From positions 10,044,309 through 10,108,308 of the forward strand of contig CM070730.1 in NCBI GenBank assembly GCA_036346275.1: a stretch of DNA of 64,000 nucleotides. Direction: 5' to 3'. This DNA comes from Otatea glauca (Eukaryota > Streptophyta > Magnoliopsida > Poales > Poaceae). The translations under genes were made by a program, and so were the position numbers. Shown here one piece after another: positions 1-12,234 of this stretch (within the stretch, counting starts at the first letter, position 1; the number at the start of each line of letters is the position of its first letter). The notes under the pieces are model-generated. The model was not told the DNA's origin. It did not search any database and worked only from the letters and a program-made list of their open reading frames with translations.

Positions 1-564
1 AGAAACAACCCTTCAAACAAATAGAAACACTATCTGAAAACTAGTCACAGAAATTGGTTTCTTGCAAAACTGAATAGAAGAGGTTGTAGATTGCCTAGAT
101 AATTGGGATATGATCTATAGAAGATTCATCCAGCAATCTTTCATCCTTGGCAACAAGAACCAGAAGCCAATCAGGACTAAAGAACTGCAAGTCACACGTT
201 TACGCACTTCAAGAACACACAGATTTACAAACTTGCAACAAGAACGCAATGATTGCCTAGATGATTGAAAGCACCGAATCTAGAGAAGAGTTCATCAATC
301 ATGAATTTCAACAAAGACTCAGAAGCATGTAGAAGGAGATGAGGCAAATCCAAATTACGTAAAGAAAATTGCAAGTAAGTAAATGCGAATTTAGATAATG
401 AATTTAAGTGCGTAATGTAAATACGTAAGGAAATGAAACAAGAACATAGATGAAGAACATTTCATTTACGGAAGGAGGTTTACAAAGCCTCACAACAAAG
501 TGGGCAAAACTCAAATGAGCGGCAAAAACCTCGGAACCTTCAAAGAGGGAGGCTGCCTACCCTC

Positions 565-572
565 TATTTATA
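565..572 (-). promoter_or_regulatory. TATA box in 3' LTR (TATAAATA)
   Basis: TATAAATAGAGGG reads on the minus strand and is conserved at the matching place in the 5' LTR (9968-9975). Its orientation agrees with minus-strand transcription of the element. Confidence 0.6.
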
Positions 573-1199
573 GTGACACAGGATCAATTCCACATTTGGA
601 TGTCTGCTTCAATCCTAAGCTAACATCGAAGAGCCAGGATTTGATCCTTACACATCACTCTCAACAACTCTCAACTACTCACGTAGACTTTCCTCACTGC
701 TCACCCCAAGGAGACACCCTCTCCCCTGTCTATTCATAGCAGGCTTGGAACACCTACCACCCTTGGATGAGCCTCTAAACCCTAGAGCACTCCATCAAGG
801 GTGAGATTTTACCCACTCACAAAGCTATGCATGGGCTCACCCAAACCCAACAACACAACGGGTTTTGCGCTTTTCAACTCACACTAACTTGACCGCTACT
901 CTATCTTCCCGACCGCGATCCAACGGTCCTCCTAGATCGAGCGGCTCCAAGTTAGCATCTCATCCATTCCTTTGTCTTCTCGGCTTGCGGCTACTCCACG
1001 GCCTCGGTCATCTTTGGCGACACCTTGATCATCCGGACCTCGGCTCTCCCGGCCTAGTCCACGATCCCCTTCGCCTCACCATGACCTAGCTCCAAAGTCC
1101 CGCAACCATCATAGACAAGGAAACCACATCACATAACAATGTCCAACAACACATATCCATCTCAAGAAAGATATACACTTCATCGCCAAGCAAAACCAC

Positions 1200-1790
1200 G
1201 ACCACACATGGTGCGACCACCGGTCTCCATCCCGACCACGGACGACCGCGGTCTCCATCCCGACCACTCGAGGTCCGACCCACTGGTCTTCGTCACGACC
1301 ACTCGGGGTCGACCACTGGTCTTCTTCCGACCACTCGAGGTCGACCATCGGTCTTCGTCCGACCACTCGGTCGACCGCGGTCTTCGTCCGACCACTCGGT
1401 CGACCACTGGTCTCCGTCCGACCACTCGGGGTCGGACGGCCGGTTTCCAACCAGACCCACAGCTCGAACCACTCGGGTCGGATGACCGGTCTCCAACCAC
1501 CAAAGCTCGACCACTCGGTCGGACAAGCGGTCTCCGACCAACCAAAGACGACCACTCGGTCGGACGGTAGTCTCCGACCACCAAAGCCTGACCTCTCGGT
1601 CGGACAACCGGTCTCCGACCAACCAAAGAGACGACCACTCGGGTCGACGATCGTCTCCGACCAGCCAAAGCCCAGACCTCTCAGGTCGGACGACCCGACC
1701 ACTCGGGGTCGGACGACTGGTCTGCAACACAGCCAAAGCCCCGACCACTCATGTCGGACGACCCGACCACTCGGGGTCGGACGACTGGTC
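1200..1790. repeat. Tandem GC-rich repeat array inside the 3' LTR
   Basis: About 30-45-bp units built on GACCACTCGGGGTCGGACGA and CTGGTCTCCAACCA are repeated head to tail with many small indels. The equivalent array in the other LTR is at about 10610-11170. The unit carries a short inverted repeat (CGACC...GGTCG), so single strands could fold. Confidence 0.8.
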
Positions 1791-1918
1791 TCCAACCAGT
1801 AACTCAAATTGCTCTAGCTCGAAAAACAATCCAAATCAAACTCAAACTTGAGCACACCTTGCTCAGATAAAGTCAAATACTCATCACAAACATGGATGGA
1901 CCTCCACATGGTCCTTCA

Positions 1919-1931
1919 ATCTCCCCCTTGA
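1919..1931 (-). other. Polypurine tract of the Copia-type element
   Basis: The minus strand reads TCAAGGGGGAGAT immediately before the LTR start TGAAGGACC. This is the expected plus-strand priming site and fixes the element's polarity. Confidence 0.8.
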
Positions 1932-4900
1932 TGAGTATATTGACAAACCGCACAAAAGGCATAAATTTGAGTTTGAATGAGACAAGAAGAAAGCAATTTG
2001 ATTGCAAAGCCAAACTTGGTCCAGAGAGAAAGGTATAAAATTATGACCAAGTTGGCAGAAAGAATTTAGAGCAAGACCATGAAAAGAGCAAGTTTTCAAC
2101 AAAAGCTCTAAAAACCAATCATAAGTGTCAAATGTGATTATGATCCATAAGAGATAGCAAAGATTTACAAAAATCATAAGAACCAACAAGCTTTCACATT
2201 TCTATCTCCTCCTTTTCTACATTTTAAATGATGCCTTTTCTACATTTTCTCCCCCTTTTGGCAATATAGGCATCAAAAAGAATTTTCTCCCTCTTTTATG
2301 TATGCATGAAATGCAACCTAAAGGAGCTTTGAAGATTATCAAATGATCATAGTGACAAGATATGACACCAAGCTTATTAATCTCAGATTATGACCAAACT
2401 AAGACATGTCCAAGTGCAAATAACAAATTTTGCTCATAAGCGAAGTTTTGAAAATGTATCATTTTTAGCAAGATTTGACAAGTGCAAAACTTAGCAAAGT
2501 TTCAAAACTAGAAGCAAAACCACTCAGGGATCAAATGGAAAACCTAGAGTTCAACCTACTCAACACTTTGAGGAATTTTGAAGTGCATATAAGGTCCTTC
2601 GAGCCTATTTTTCAATTTATGCAAATTTTCTTTAAGACTTCGAAAAACATAGCGGGGTGCAAATGTTTGACATTATTTGCATTCTTTACCCACTTATGTG
2701 TTTGATATTTGCAATTTTTTTTGTTTGATTGACTCAAGCCATTTTCGATCATCTCAAGAGTAACTCTTAAGAGAATGATCTTGGTCATACACAATATATT
2801 CCAAGTTCATCCCAAATGCAATGGGAGGCGGTCTAGAGAATATAAAGTCTTTGAGATCAATTTTGCACAAAAGAGTCAATTTTTTTAATTTTCAGTTTAG
2901 CACATATAAGCAATTACAGAAGGACTCAAATATGGATCAAGCAAATTTCACCCAAGTTGCTATAGGGACTCTAGAGAGTTCCAAAATTTCACAATTCATG
3001 GTAAAAGCTCTTAGAGAAGAAACTTAGTAAGTAAAAGCAATATGTTTCATCAAGTTTTCATTTAAAGCTTTTAAGTTTTTGATTTCAATGAACATTAGCT
3101 TGATAAATGAACTTGGACATATCTAAGCTAGTGATTTTCTTCGAAAGATATAGCATGATGTATTTCACGAAGATTGAGTCAAATGCATAATAGACAAAGC
3201 TCATAAAACGAAAAAATGCAGTCTAAATGCAATGCATGAACAGATTCCCAAACTCCCCCTCAACAAATGAATCAATTTTAAGCTCAAATCTGGTTAAAGT
3301 TGAGTTATTATCAAGATTAGGCATAAAGAAAACCGAATGAACTCAATAACAACGAGAAAAAGCAGAATGAGGAGAAGAAGCGAGAAAGCGCAAAACTGGA
3401 TGGCTTATTGAGCATAGATAAGATAGAAGAGACTCACTACGGCTTAGACTCGCTCTTATCTTCCCAAAAGACTGACATAGGGAAGCTGACTCTAGATCCC
3501 AACTAAGGAGTGCACACAGACTCTGTCTACCCAGGAGGTCCAAAACCTGCTAGACTTAAAAGACTGTGAGGGAAACCAACCTAGAGAGAAGAGAGAACAG
3601 CTAATCACGCATGATAGCAACCTAAAGCACAAGATAAGAGGTCCATGCCAGGCATGCCAGAAGTCTAAGTGAGTGAACTCAACTTAAGAAAACAAGCCCA
3701 AAGTCACCCAGAAGAAACTCACAGAAAAGAAAAGCTGGAAGAAAATATATAGTACATAATATACAAACCAGCTCCCCCTCAAGATAAGCTATATGAGCTC
3801 ATAAACCCAATCTCAAATCCCCCTGAACACACTCTAAAACTCTCTCCTCACAAGAGATAGGTAGAAAGCTAGAGGAAAAGAGATAAGATCGAAAACCACA
3901 TGGTCTCTAAGGAGCAAGACGGCTCAAGGTAAAAGCAACCTAATTATACTAGAAGTCCAACCAAAGACTCTAGACAAAAGGACACAAGCTCTACCTACAA
4001 AGAACCACAACCTCTTAAGAGATCCATCATTATCATCAACATTTTCAGAGGTACTTACCTCTGCGGTGTAGAACAAGTAGTGGCAAAGGACACGAAGTGG
4101 ATCCTAAAAGCGAGAGGAAGAGATATTCCTAGGATGATGGTCTCCTCACGAGAAAGCCTACACACATGCATCCAACAAATCTATGCTTTCAGGCTGGGGT
4201 TAGGCGGATCCGGTTTCCTAGGCACGAATGGACAAGATACATGAAAAGTGTGGCAAATGATCATCTAGAGCATGAACATGATGCGAGAAGGTAATGTAAG
4301 ATCATGTTCACAACCAAGCTAAAGATAGCATCAAGATCCATATATCCATAGACAACGGTGAAAACATATCCACATGATAAACAACGACAAGGTGCATCAT
4401 AGCATGTCATCATCTGGCATAAGAAGCTAAGCAAGGTGTATCACGGCAACAAAATGCTAGCAGGATCATGTGCAAGCCTAGAAATACATAGATCAAGATA
4501 CTACCTAAACATGGCAATGACCATGTAAATGAAGAAATACCATAATGAAGCACAACAACATGCTACTAGATATAACATGAGTAAGATAAATAAAGACAAC
4601 CAAAGAGGATCATGCATAAAACAAACCAATTAGCAACATCAAGATCCATTTATCCATAGTCTCAATAACAATATTTACATCTTTGCGAAAAGGCCCGTCA
4701 AAAGAAGACCAAACAAAAGGTCATGAGAACACAGCGACATGAAAGTAAATGGTGACCATGGACACAAAGATGAGAAGCTACTTATGGCAACACTCTATGC
4801 ATGATGATGAATACATGCCATGAATGAAGAACACAAGCTCATGCAAAATAGGTATGAAGCATATAAGCATGAAGGACAATAAAAGGTGATCATGAACAAT

Positions 4901-5800
4901 ATAAGTCATACAATGCAGCTAGATCATATAACCCTAATCTCATGAAAGGCACTCACATGTAGCACAAAGTCGACAAACAAAGTCTAAACAAGGCTAATCA
5001 TGGATGTAATAGAAAATCGGGTCATATAACCTAGATACTACTCATGACAAAATAAAGTAAATGATATATAGCACGTGCCCATAGTTAATACAAATGCTCA
5101 TACCAAATGAACAATATCATGGACAAGATAAAAACAAGAAAATCACATCTTTGGGAAAGAGCTCATGAATTTAGGATATAATACATGAAGCACAAAGATG
5201 GTTGGGGAAAACATGCTATGGCACAAAACAAGACAGACAAAACTAACAAGACCTAGCAAAGTACATATAATATACATGGGAGCAAGAGCAATCACAACAT
5301 GTCATGGAAATGATGATCACAAGAATAACCGACAAGAGGGTATGAGATAGCTCACCATGGAAGTGAAAGACCCCAATCTTTGTTATCATGAAGCTCAACA
5401 CTTGTGGAGCGAAACACGAGGCAAACAAAGTTGAAAGTACATGCGAGTTAGCATGATGCTCATGATGGTCATGCGGGAAGATCCAATCCTCTAGAGACAA
5501 GCCGCAAAGGCCAACTCGAATTCACATCGAGTGCCAACATTGAAAAGCGACAAAGCGATCCTAGATGAGATTAGTAAGGATCAACATGACCAACATACTT
5601 ACTCGCAACTCTTGCCGTGAGTGGGTACCTCGAGGAAAAGCGAGGTCCACTACTTATGCTGGCGAAGATGATGCCTCGGGATAACTCATGGACTAAGAAT
5701 CGAACTAAGAAAGGACAAGTCCACAAGATGACCCAAATCCACTCCACTAGGCGGTGATCATATCCTCAAGCTCAAGCGACTCATGCCATGAAAAGGCAAA
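1932..5800. other. Non-coding internal region where pol would be expected
   Basis: About 3.9 kb of A-rich, stop-rich sequence with no credible coding region on either strand. I find no DSG protease motif, GAG-pre-integrase, DDE integrase or YVDD reverse transcriptase signature. Short G-rich tracts resembling the polypurine tract (AGGGGGA on the minus strand) recur near 2250, 3255, 3775 and 3822. The phrase CCAAAAGGGGGAGAA near 2250 is typical of the spacer between pol and the 3' LTR in SIRE-like elements. Confidence 0.6.
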
Positions 5801-5829
5801 AGGCACTTAAAAGCATTATTGCATAGACA

Positions 5830-8564
5830 TGACACAAGGAATTGACACAAGAGGAAAGATGACTCGATCTTGGGATAGAGAGAAGATCCGGGAACCCAAT
5901 CTTGAGCCACACGCGCCTCAGTACCGATCCACGAAGAAGGCGGACTCGAGTGTCTCTCTGACGCTCAACTCTCACACGATCGGGAGCAACTCGGTAGATA
6001 ATCTAGGAGTCAAAGCGGGTTGGCACGCCGTGGTGCAAAAGCCGACCATCCCGATAAGGCTACGGATCTCCTACCGGAAAACACCTCACGCCGCGATATC
6101 TACCTCGATGGGAAAAGCGAGGAATATCAAGAGGGCGGCGGAAAGCCCGACTACTGAACAGCTCGGGACTAAAACTCGAAGAACTAGCATGAAAACCAAG
6201 TCACGGACGTTGCCAAAAACAGCGACTCTCTAACTTTGTCTAGAAGCGGTGTGTGCCTTAGGAGCACTCAAAGTGCGGGATGACCACAATACCCCTAAGA
6301 GCGACAACACGCTCACGCCGAGTGATCTTGGCATGCAGGCGTAAATCTACTAGGTGACCATCCTTCTTACGGAAGGTGCATGTGTACTTCGCCTTGCTAG
6401 AGGCGAAGCAGGAGTAACACCCATACAGTCGGAAGTCCTATGGACAACCCAGTGAGACCTAAACACGGTGGTGCTCACTCTTGGAGCTACCACAATCTCA
6501 CCACTCTTGGAGCCGCACACAATGGTGGGAGGATGCGCTGAGCGTGCTCAAGGATCAAATCCTAGACCTTGATTGAATCTACTAATTTTGGATTGGTCTA
6601 GAATAAGATTGAGCTTCTTCTTGCCTCCAACAAACTTCTCGAGAGTGCTCATAAGATCTTGGCAATCTCGGAAGAGAGAAGCACAAGAAGAACAGGGGAA
6701 GGAGAGAAAGAAGAAGAACCGAAAGAGAAGATCTCTCAAAGACGTGCTTTTTGTTCCCTTAGCAGTGCCTCAATCTTGAGGACTCACAAGAAACGCAAGA
6801 AGCATCTCTAATCCTATTGGCTTGGTCTTCTAATTTCTTTCTAAGCTCGACATGGATTTTATCCAAGTCATCCTTATCCCCAACACACAAAGAGCAACCA
6901 GTTTTGACTTATCTAGTAAGTCCTTAGCAAGTTGATCACACTTGACATTCAAAGCATCATTGTCAAGTTTTAGTTGCCTCTGACCCTCACATGAGCCGAT
7001 TGGGTCCTTAGAAGCATGCAATTCAAGTTCATCATTTCTAGCGAAAGCTTCTTAAGGTGTGAACTCATGGCATCAATTTGACAAGCAATTTAGGGCAATT
7101 AGCACAAGAAAGAGTGAGTGAGCATGAAGAAAACTAGCCTCAACAGAATATCATCAATAGAACTAGTGCTAGCATTCTTCCTCCTAAGACCATCAAGTTC
7201 GGCAAGCACACTATCATGTATGGTCCTTAGGTTCTCCAACTCCACAAGAACGACATCACGAGAAACACGGTCATCGGTGACTCGGAGGAGAAGATCTAAG
7301 CGAAGCTAACTCCGAGTCAAGGTACCTACTTCCTTTTCTAACTCGAACACCTCGACCTAGCCTTAGCATGAAACTTGCCTAATTTACTGAAGCGACATTT
7401 AATTCGTCGTAGGTGGGTACCTCGTCGAAGTCATTTGTCTGACTCGAGTCGCTTGCTTCAATGGCGCTGCCATGAAGCACATGCCGAGAAGTCGTCGCGC
7501 TCTTCTTCACTTGCGGTTCATCCTCGCCTTCGTCGCCCGGTTCTCCGTGTCGAGAGCTCGATGTCGCCCAAAGTCGGCGAGGACCCGGTGAAAGAGCTTC
7601 TTGTTCTTGGCAAAGTTGCGGTACTTCTTCTTCGCGGCTCACGAGTGGGGCCTTCTTGTTGCGGTTCTTGTCGGTGTAGTCGTTCTTGCCCGAACCGCCT
7701 TGTTCGTTTTGCCCTTCTCGGCTTGGGACGGTTTGCTCGAATGTGGTTGGGGCCACCACACTCAAAGCAGTGATCATCCCACCTCTCTTCCTCTCTCTCA
7801 CTCTCTTGTATGCATATGAAAATTTGCGAGCAAGAAGAGCAAGCTCATTTTGGAAATTTTTCCGATTGGTCATCGCTTAGCTCACAAAGGGCGAGAGAGA
7901 AATCAATGAAGAATCGAAAGAGAGGATCAATGGGATCGGTGACCAAAGCCATCGACCGAGACTTCGTCTTCCGCGAGACGACGTCGATCTCATGAGTCTT
8001 GAGGCGGAATAAAGCCCGTCAAGAGTCAAAGTCGATAAGTCGGTGGTGTCCTTGATGGTGGTCACCTTCATCTCCCGGACCGAAGGTCGAGTGCGGTCAA
8101 GAAATGCCGAGCATTGTCCGAGTCGGGTATATGCAACCGATCGCCGGAGGTCGCTCGAATCTTTGTAAACCGACCAAAACACTCGTCAAGACTCTCACCA
8201 ACGTGTTGTTCAAACTTGTTGAACTCACGCTTGAATTAATCTGTCGAACCGTCTTGATTTGGGTAGTGCCCTCATGGTAAGCATCAAGGGTCACCCAAAT
8301 CTCATGAGCGAAACGAAGGTGAGAAATCCTATCGTACTCACTGCGACTAAGGCCTGTATGAGGATGTTCCTTGCCTTAGCATTTGCCTCAACGTCGACCA
8401 TATTGCCGGTAGTGGCGTTCTCATCGGCAGAACCTCATCGGGAGCTTCACCTTCGCCATATCAGAAGCCACAGGCGTGATGTACGACTCCATCCGAGATT
8501 TCCAAAAAGGAAAATCAACTCCGGAGAAAATAGGAGGCTTGGTGGAATACTTGTCCATCGCCAT
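5830..8564 (-). pseudogene. Copia (SIRE-like) Gag pseudogene
   Basis: Translation begins at 8564 with a typical Copia Gag start (MAMDKYSTKPPIFSGVDF), followed by WKSRMESYI. After frameshifts, downstream pieces include a region with HEIWVTLDAYHEGTTQIK (about 8210-8330), a block around FNKFEQHVGESLDE (about 8170-8230), a zinc knuckle near 7745-7785 (CFECGGPNH, last Cys replaced by Arg), a Lys/Asp-rich stretch (6830-7020), the segment ending FNQGLGFDP (6548-6739) and a second degenerate knuckle near 6385-6430. Gag would package the RNA in virus-like particles in the cytoplasm. Multiple frameshifts and stops make it non-functional. The C-terminal limit near 5830 is approximate. Confidence 0.75.
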
Positions 8565-8602
8565 GGCTCTTGAGACCGGTCAAGATCTAGAAAGAGCGAA
8601 CA

Positions 8603-8614
8603 GGCTCGATACCA
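8603..8614 (-). other. Primer-binding site (initiator Met tRNA type)
   Basis: The minus strand reads TGGTATCGAGCC two bases after the LTR end. This matches the usual Copia site TGGTATCAGAGCC with one base missing. It fixes the 5' LTR as the copy at 8617-11295. Confidence 0.7.
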
Positions 8615-8809
8615 ATTGAAAGATCGAAAAGGCGACTAGAGGGGTGAATAGGAGCCAAATAAAATTTTCGAATAAATTCTCCCCTAAATTCAATCCACCA
8701 AAAGACCGAGAAGAAAGAAGCTGAACCATCGATCGAGCAATTTCAAAGCAGAGGCTTCGACCGGTTAAGATAGGGTGAGCGATAAAAAGCGCCTTTGGTC
8801 GAGTAGCTC

Positions 8810-9135
8810 TGTCGGATGAACGAAGATCGCGAATCGGTCGTTAGTATCTGGTCGGATGAGCGATGCCTTCGACTGAAGTGGTCGGATGAGCGATACTCCC
8901 AACCGGAAGTGGCGGGTGAGCAGAACTCCGACCGGAAGTGGTCGGATGAGCGATGTTGGGTGAAGCGACCCGACCGGATGAGCAAGTACTCTGATTGCGG
9001 AGGTCGGTTAAACGCGATACTCCGCAGAGGTCGGATGAGCGAGACTCGGGTGAAATAGTGTTCGGATGAGCGATGACGCCCGACCTCTGAGGTCGGATGA
9101 GCGATACTCGGGTGAATAGTGTTCGGATGAGCGGT
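8810..9135. repeat. Tandem repeat with GTCGGATGAGCG core inside the 5' LTR
   Basis: About nine copies of the core GTCGGATGAGCGATAC, or close variants, recur at 20-60-bp spacing. The matching part of the 3' LTR lies left of the window. Confidence 0.7.
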
Positions 9136-9967
9136 AAAATCAGCACGATCTTAAAAAAGAAATCGATGTAACTTTTGATCGGTGATCCAAAAGCAGGAAA
9201 ATTGGTGTGCACCTCCCTAAGGATGTCGGGAACCTATTTCAATCATCAATCGAAGGAATTGATACCAAGGTTCCGTCCTTTTCGATTAAACAAATGCAAC
9301 ACCAAAAAGAGTCACGAACACGACTTCACCCTAACTTGCTGGTGAGAGTTGATGATCGAATATCCTTGGATGACTCTACACAAATCACAGCAAGTAAGTA
9401 CACGAAGAAACAACCCTTCAAACAAATAGAAACACTATCGAAAACTAGTCGCGAGAAATTGGTTTCTTGCAAAGCTGAATAGAAGAGGTTGTAGATTGCC
9501 TAGATAATTGGGATATGATCTATAGAAGATTCATCCGCAATCTTTCATCCTTGGCAACAAGAACGAAGCCAATCGGGACTAAAGAAGCGCAAGTCACACG
9601 TTTACGCACTTCAAGAACACACAGATTTACAAACTTGCAACAAGAGCGCAATGATTGCCTAGATGATTGAAAGCACCGAATCTAGAGAAGAGTTCATCAA
9701 TCATGAATTTCAACAAAGACTCGAAGCATGTAGAAGGAGATGAGGCAAATCCAAATTACGTAAAGAAAATTGCAAGTAAGTAAATGCGAATTTAGATAAT
9801 GAGAATTTAAGTGCGTAATGTAAATACGTAAGGAAATGAAACAAGAACATAGATGAAGAACATTTCATTTACGGAAGGGAGGTTTACAAAGCCTCACAAC
9901 AAAGTGGGCAAAACTCAAATGAGCAAAAAACCTCGGAACCTTCAAAGAGGGAGGCTGCCCCTACCCT

Positions 9968-9975
9968 CTATTTAT
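9968..9975 (-). promoter_or_regulatory. TATA box in 5' LTR
   Basis: TATAAATAGAGGG on the minus strand, about 1.3 kb inside the LTR. The inferred transcript would start near 9940 and run toward lower coordinates through R-U5, the primer-binding site and gag. Confidence 0.6.
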
Positions 9976-10609
9976 AGTGACACAGGATCAATTCCACCTT
10001 TGGATGTCTGCTTCAATCCTAAGCTAACATCGAAGAGCGAGGATTTGATCCTTACATCACTCTCAACAACTCTCAACTACTCACGTAGACTTTCCTCACT
10101 GCTCACCCCCAAGGAGACACCCCTCTCCTGTCTATTCATAGCAGGCTTGGAACACCTACCACCCTTGGATGAGCCTCTAAACCTAGAGCACTCCATCAAG
10201 GGTGAGATTTTACCCACTCACAAAGCTATGCATGGGCTCACCGAAACCCAACAACACAACGGGTTTTGCACGCTTTTCAACTCACACTAACTTGACCCGC
10301 TACTCTATCTTCTGACCGCGATCCAACGGTCCTCCTAGATCAGAGCGGCCCAAGTTAGCATCTCATCCATTCCTTTGTCTTCTCGGCTTGCGGCTACTCC
10401 ACGGCCTCGGTCATCTTTGGCGACACCTTGATCATCCGGACCTCGGCTCTCGGCCTAGTCACGATCCCTTCGCCTCACCATGACCTAGCTCCAAAGTCCC
10501 GCAACCATCATAGACAAGGAAACCACATCACATAGCAATGTCCAACAACACATATCCATCTCAGCGAAAGATATACACTTCATCGGCGGCAAAACCACGA
10601 CCACACATG

Positions 10610-11170
10610 GTGCGACCACCGGTCTCCATCCGACCACGGACGACCGCTGGTCTCCATCCCGACCACTCGAGGTCGACCCGCGGTCTTCGTCACGACCACT
10701 CGAGTCGACCACCGGTCTTCTTCCCGACCACTCGAGGTCTGACCACTGGTCTTCGTCCCGACCACTCGGGGTCTGACCACGGTCTCCGTCCCGACCACTC
10801 GGGGTCGGACGACTGGTTTCCAACCAGCCACAGCTCAGACCACTCGGGGTCGGATGAGTGGTCTCCAACCAGCCAAAGCTCAGACCACTCGGGGTCAGAC
10901 AACTGGTCTCCGACCAACCAAAGACGACCACTCGGTCGACGGTAGTCTCAGGCCGGCCAAAGCCCGGACCTCTCGGTCGAACAAGCTGTCTCCGACCAAC
11001 CAAAGACGACCACTCGGTGGTCGACGACGGTCTCCGACCAGCCAAAGCCCAGACCTCTCAGGTCGGACGACCCGACCACTCGGGGTCGTACGACTGGTCT
11101 GCAACACAGCCAAAGCCCCGATCACTCATGTCGGACGACCCGACCACTCGGGGTCGGACGACTGGTCTCC
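10610..11170. repeat. Tandem GC-rich repeat array inside the 5' LTR
   Basis: Counterpart of the array at 1200-1790, with the same GACCACTCGGGGTCG-type units but differing in small indels. Confidence 0.8.
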
Positions 11171-11295
11171 AACCAGTAACTCAAATTGCTCTAGCTCGAA
11201 AAACAATCCAAATCAAACTCAAACTTGAGCACACCTTGCTCAGATAAAGTCAAATACTCATCACAAACATGGATGGACCTCCACATGGTCCTTCA

Positions 11296-11630
11296 GTAAA
11301 CTTGTTGCTAAATTCGTAAGTGTTCCATTGCTTAATAAAAAGAAAGGCATTTGGGTACCTAAGTTTTTGTGCACTAACTCTCAAGGATCCAAAAAGATTT
11401 GAGTACCTAAAACAAAGATACGATCTTATCTTATATATGTGAACTATAAGACCATTCGATGGTATTAGTTAATTGATAGCGGATGCACTCCACATATGAC
11501 CGGTAAATTTTGGATGTTCACCTCACTTGAAGAACAAGGAGATTCAAGCAACAAGATAACATTTAGGGACAATAGCAAAAGAAGATAATTGGCTTATGAA
11601 AGGTGGCAATTTCAAATGATCATTCAACCT
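11296..11630 (+). pseudogene. Copia Gag-Pol fragment with protease active site
   Basis: One plus-strand frame reads GIWVPKFLCTNSQGSKKI, then continues to LIDSGCTPHMTGKFWMF and KITFRDNSK. DSG is the aspartic protease active site of Copia elements. The frame carries in-frame stops (TGA after KKI, TAG just before LIDSG). Similarity fades after about 11630. The fragment starts exactly at the LTR border, so the minus-strand element inserted into an older plus-strand Copia copy whose 5' part would lie left of the window. Confidence 0.8.
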
Positions 11631-11639
11631 CCAATGTTT

Positions 11640-12226
11640 TCGCTCTAACGACATTTGCTAATTTTATTTCCTTTTTAGAATAAATTTGTAATTCAATTTT
11701 TTATTAATTTCATTTTGAGCGGTGCTTTTATAATTTCTCTCCCAATACAAGTTGCACAAATCTTGAAGCAAGCGAAATGGTAAGTAATCACTATCTACCC
11801 TTCATTTATGCTTTAATAGTTGTGCAACTGTAAAAAAAAGAAAATCATAGAAGCACCTCCCATTTTATTATCAGTAAATTTGGGTTCATTTTTTTATTTG
11901 TCGTTATAATATATTGATTTGATTTTTGTTTCAATAATTATTTCTGGAATCCAAACCGGATCAAGATTCAACTACAACCCGGAAAACTCAAATAACACCA
12001 ACGTGCATAAATTTTTTTAAAAAGAATTTTCACATTTTCCAGCATTCGAGACACATCCAAAATTTGGGACGTTACACTACTGGATATTGATCAGCCGATA
12101 GGGCGCTGCATTTTTCCAGAGCATAATATTCTGCAGGCTTAACGTGCTGCATAATTCATGCACTCCATAAGGCTTTTCTCCGAGAACTAGAAAGACGCAT
12201 GCATGCCTTGACGAGCACATCACATA
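11640..12226. other. A/T-rich spacer, nothing recognised
   Basis: No coding potential is visible. It holds homopolymer A and T runs and one CACTACTGGAT string near 12075 that is not enough to call a CACTA element. Confidence 0.5.
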
Positions 12227-12234
12227 GTATGCAC

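Larger units (their letters stand above)
1..1918 (-). repeat. 3' LTR (partial) of the Copia-type element
   Basis: This is a direct repeat of 9409-11295. It ends in CCTTCA at 1918, immediately next to the polypurine tract. It contains a TATA box on the minus strand (565-572) and an array of imperfect GACCACTCGGGGTCG-type units (about 1200-1790). Open frames here are by-products of the GC-rich repeats. Confidence 0.85.
1..11295 (-). mobile_element. Copia-type LTR retrotransposon, gag-only, 3' LTR cut by window start
   Basis: The sequence at 1-1918 repeats directly at 9409-11295, and the two copies differ by many small indels. The right copy extends back to 8617, so the full LTR is about 2.68 kb and begins TGAAAGATCG and ends GGTCCTTCA on the plus strand. 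The polypurine tract next to 1918 and the primer-binding site next to 8617 both show transcription on the minus strand: 5' LTR at 8617-11295, internal region 1919-8616, 3' LTR at 1-1918 (truncated by the window). The internal region holds a decayed Gag but no recognisable protease, integrase, reverse transcriptase or RNase H. The element interrupts a plus-strand Copia pol fragment at 11296. The left TSD lies outside the window; the right candidate is GTAAA (11296-11300). Confidence 0.85.
8617..11295 (-). repeat. 5' LTR of the Copia-type element
   Basis: On the plus strand it runs from TGAAAGATCG (8617) to CCTTCA (11295). The stretch 9409-11295 matches 1-1918. It contains two internal tandem arrays: units with GTCGGATGAGCGATACTC at about 8810-9135, and GACCACTCGGGGTCG units at about 10610-11170. 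Confidence 0.85.

Noticed and set aside
1109..1807. Long open frame (232 codons) on the minus strand in the LTR, and similar frames at 1180-1668, 1482-1802 and 10485-11045
   Set aside because: They are produced by the GC-rich tandem array, open in several frames at once, with no recognisable domain.
5829..6233. Plus-strand frame of 134 codons
   Set aside because: Antisense to the Gag C-terminal region of the Copia element; no domain.
8810..9135. CRISPR-like spaced repeats
   Set aside because: Spacing is irregular, it lies in a plant LTR, and no cas genes exist.
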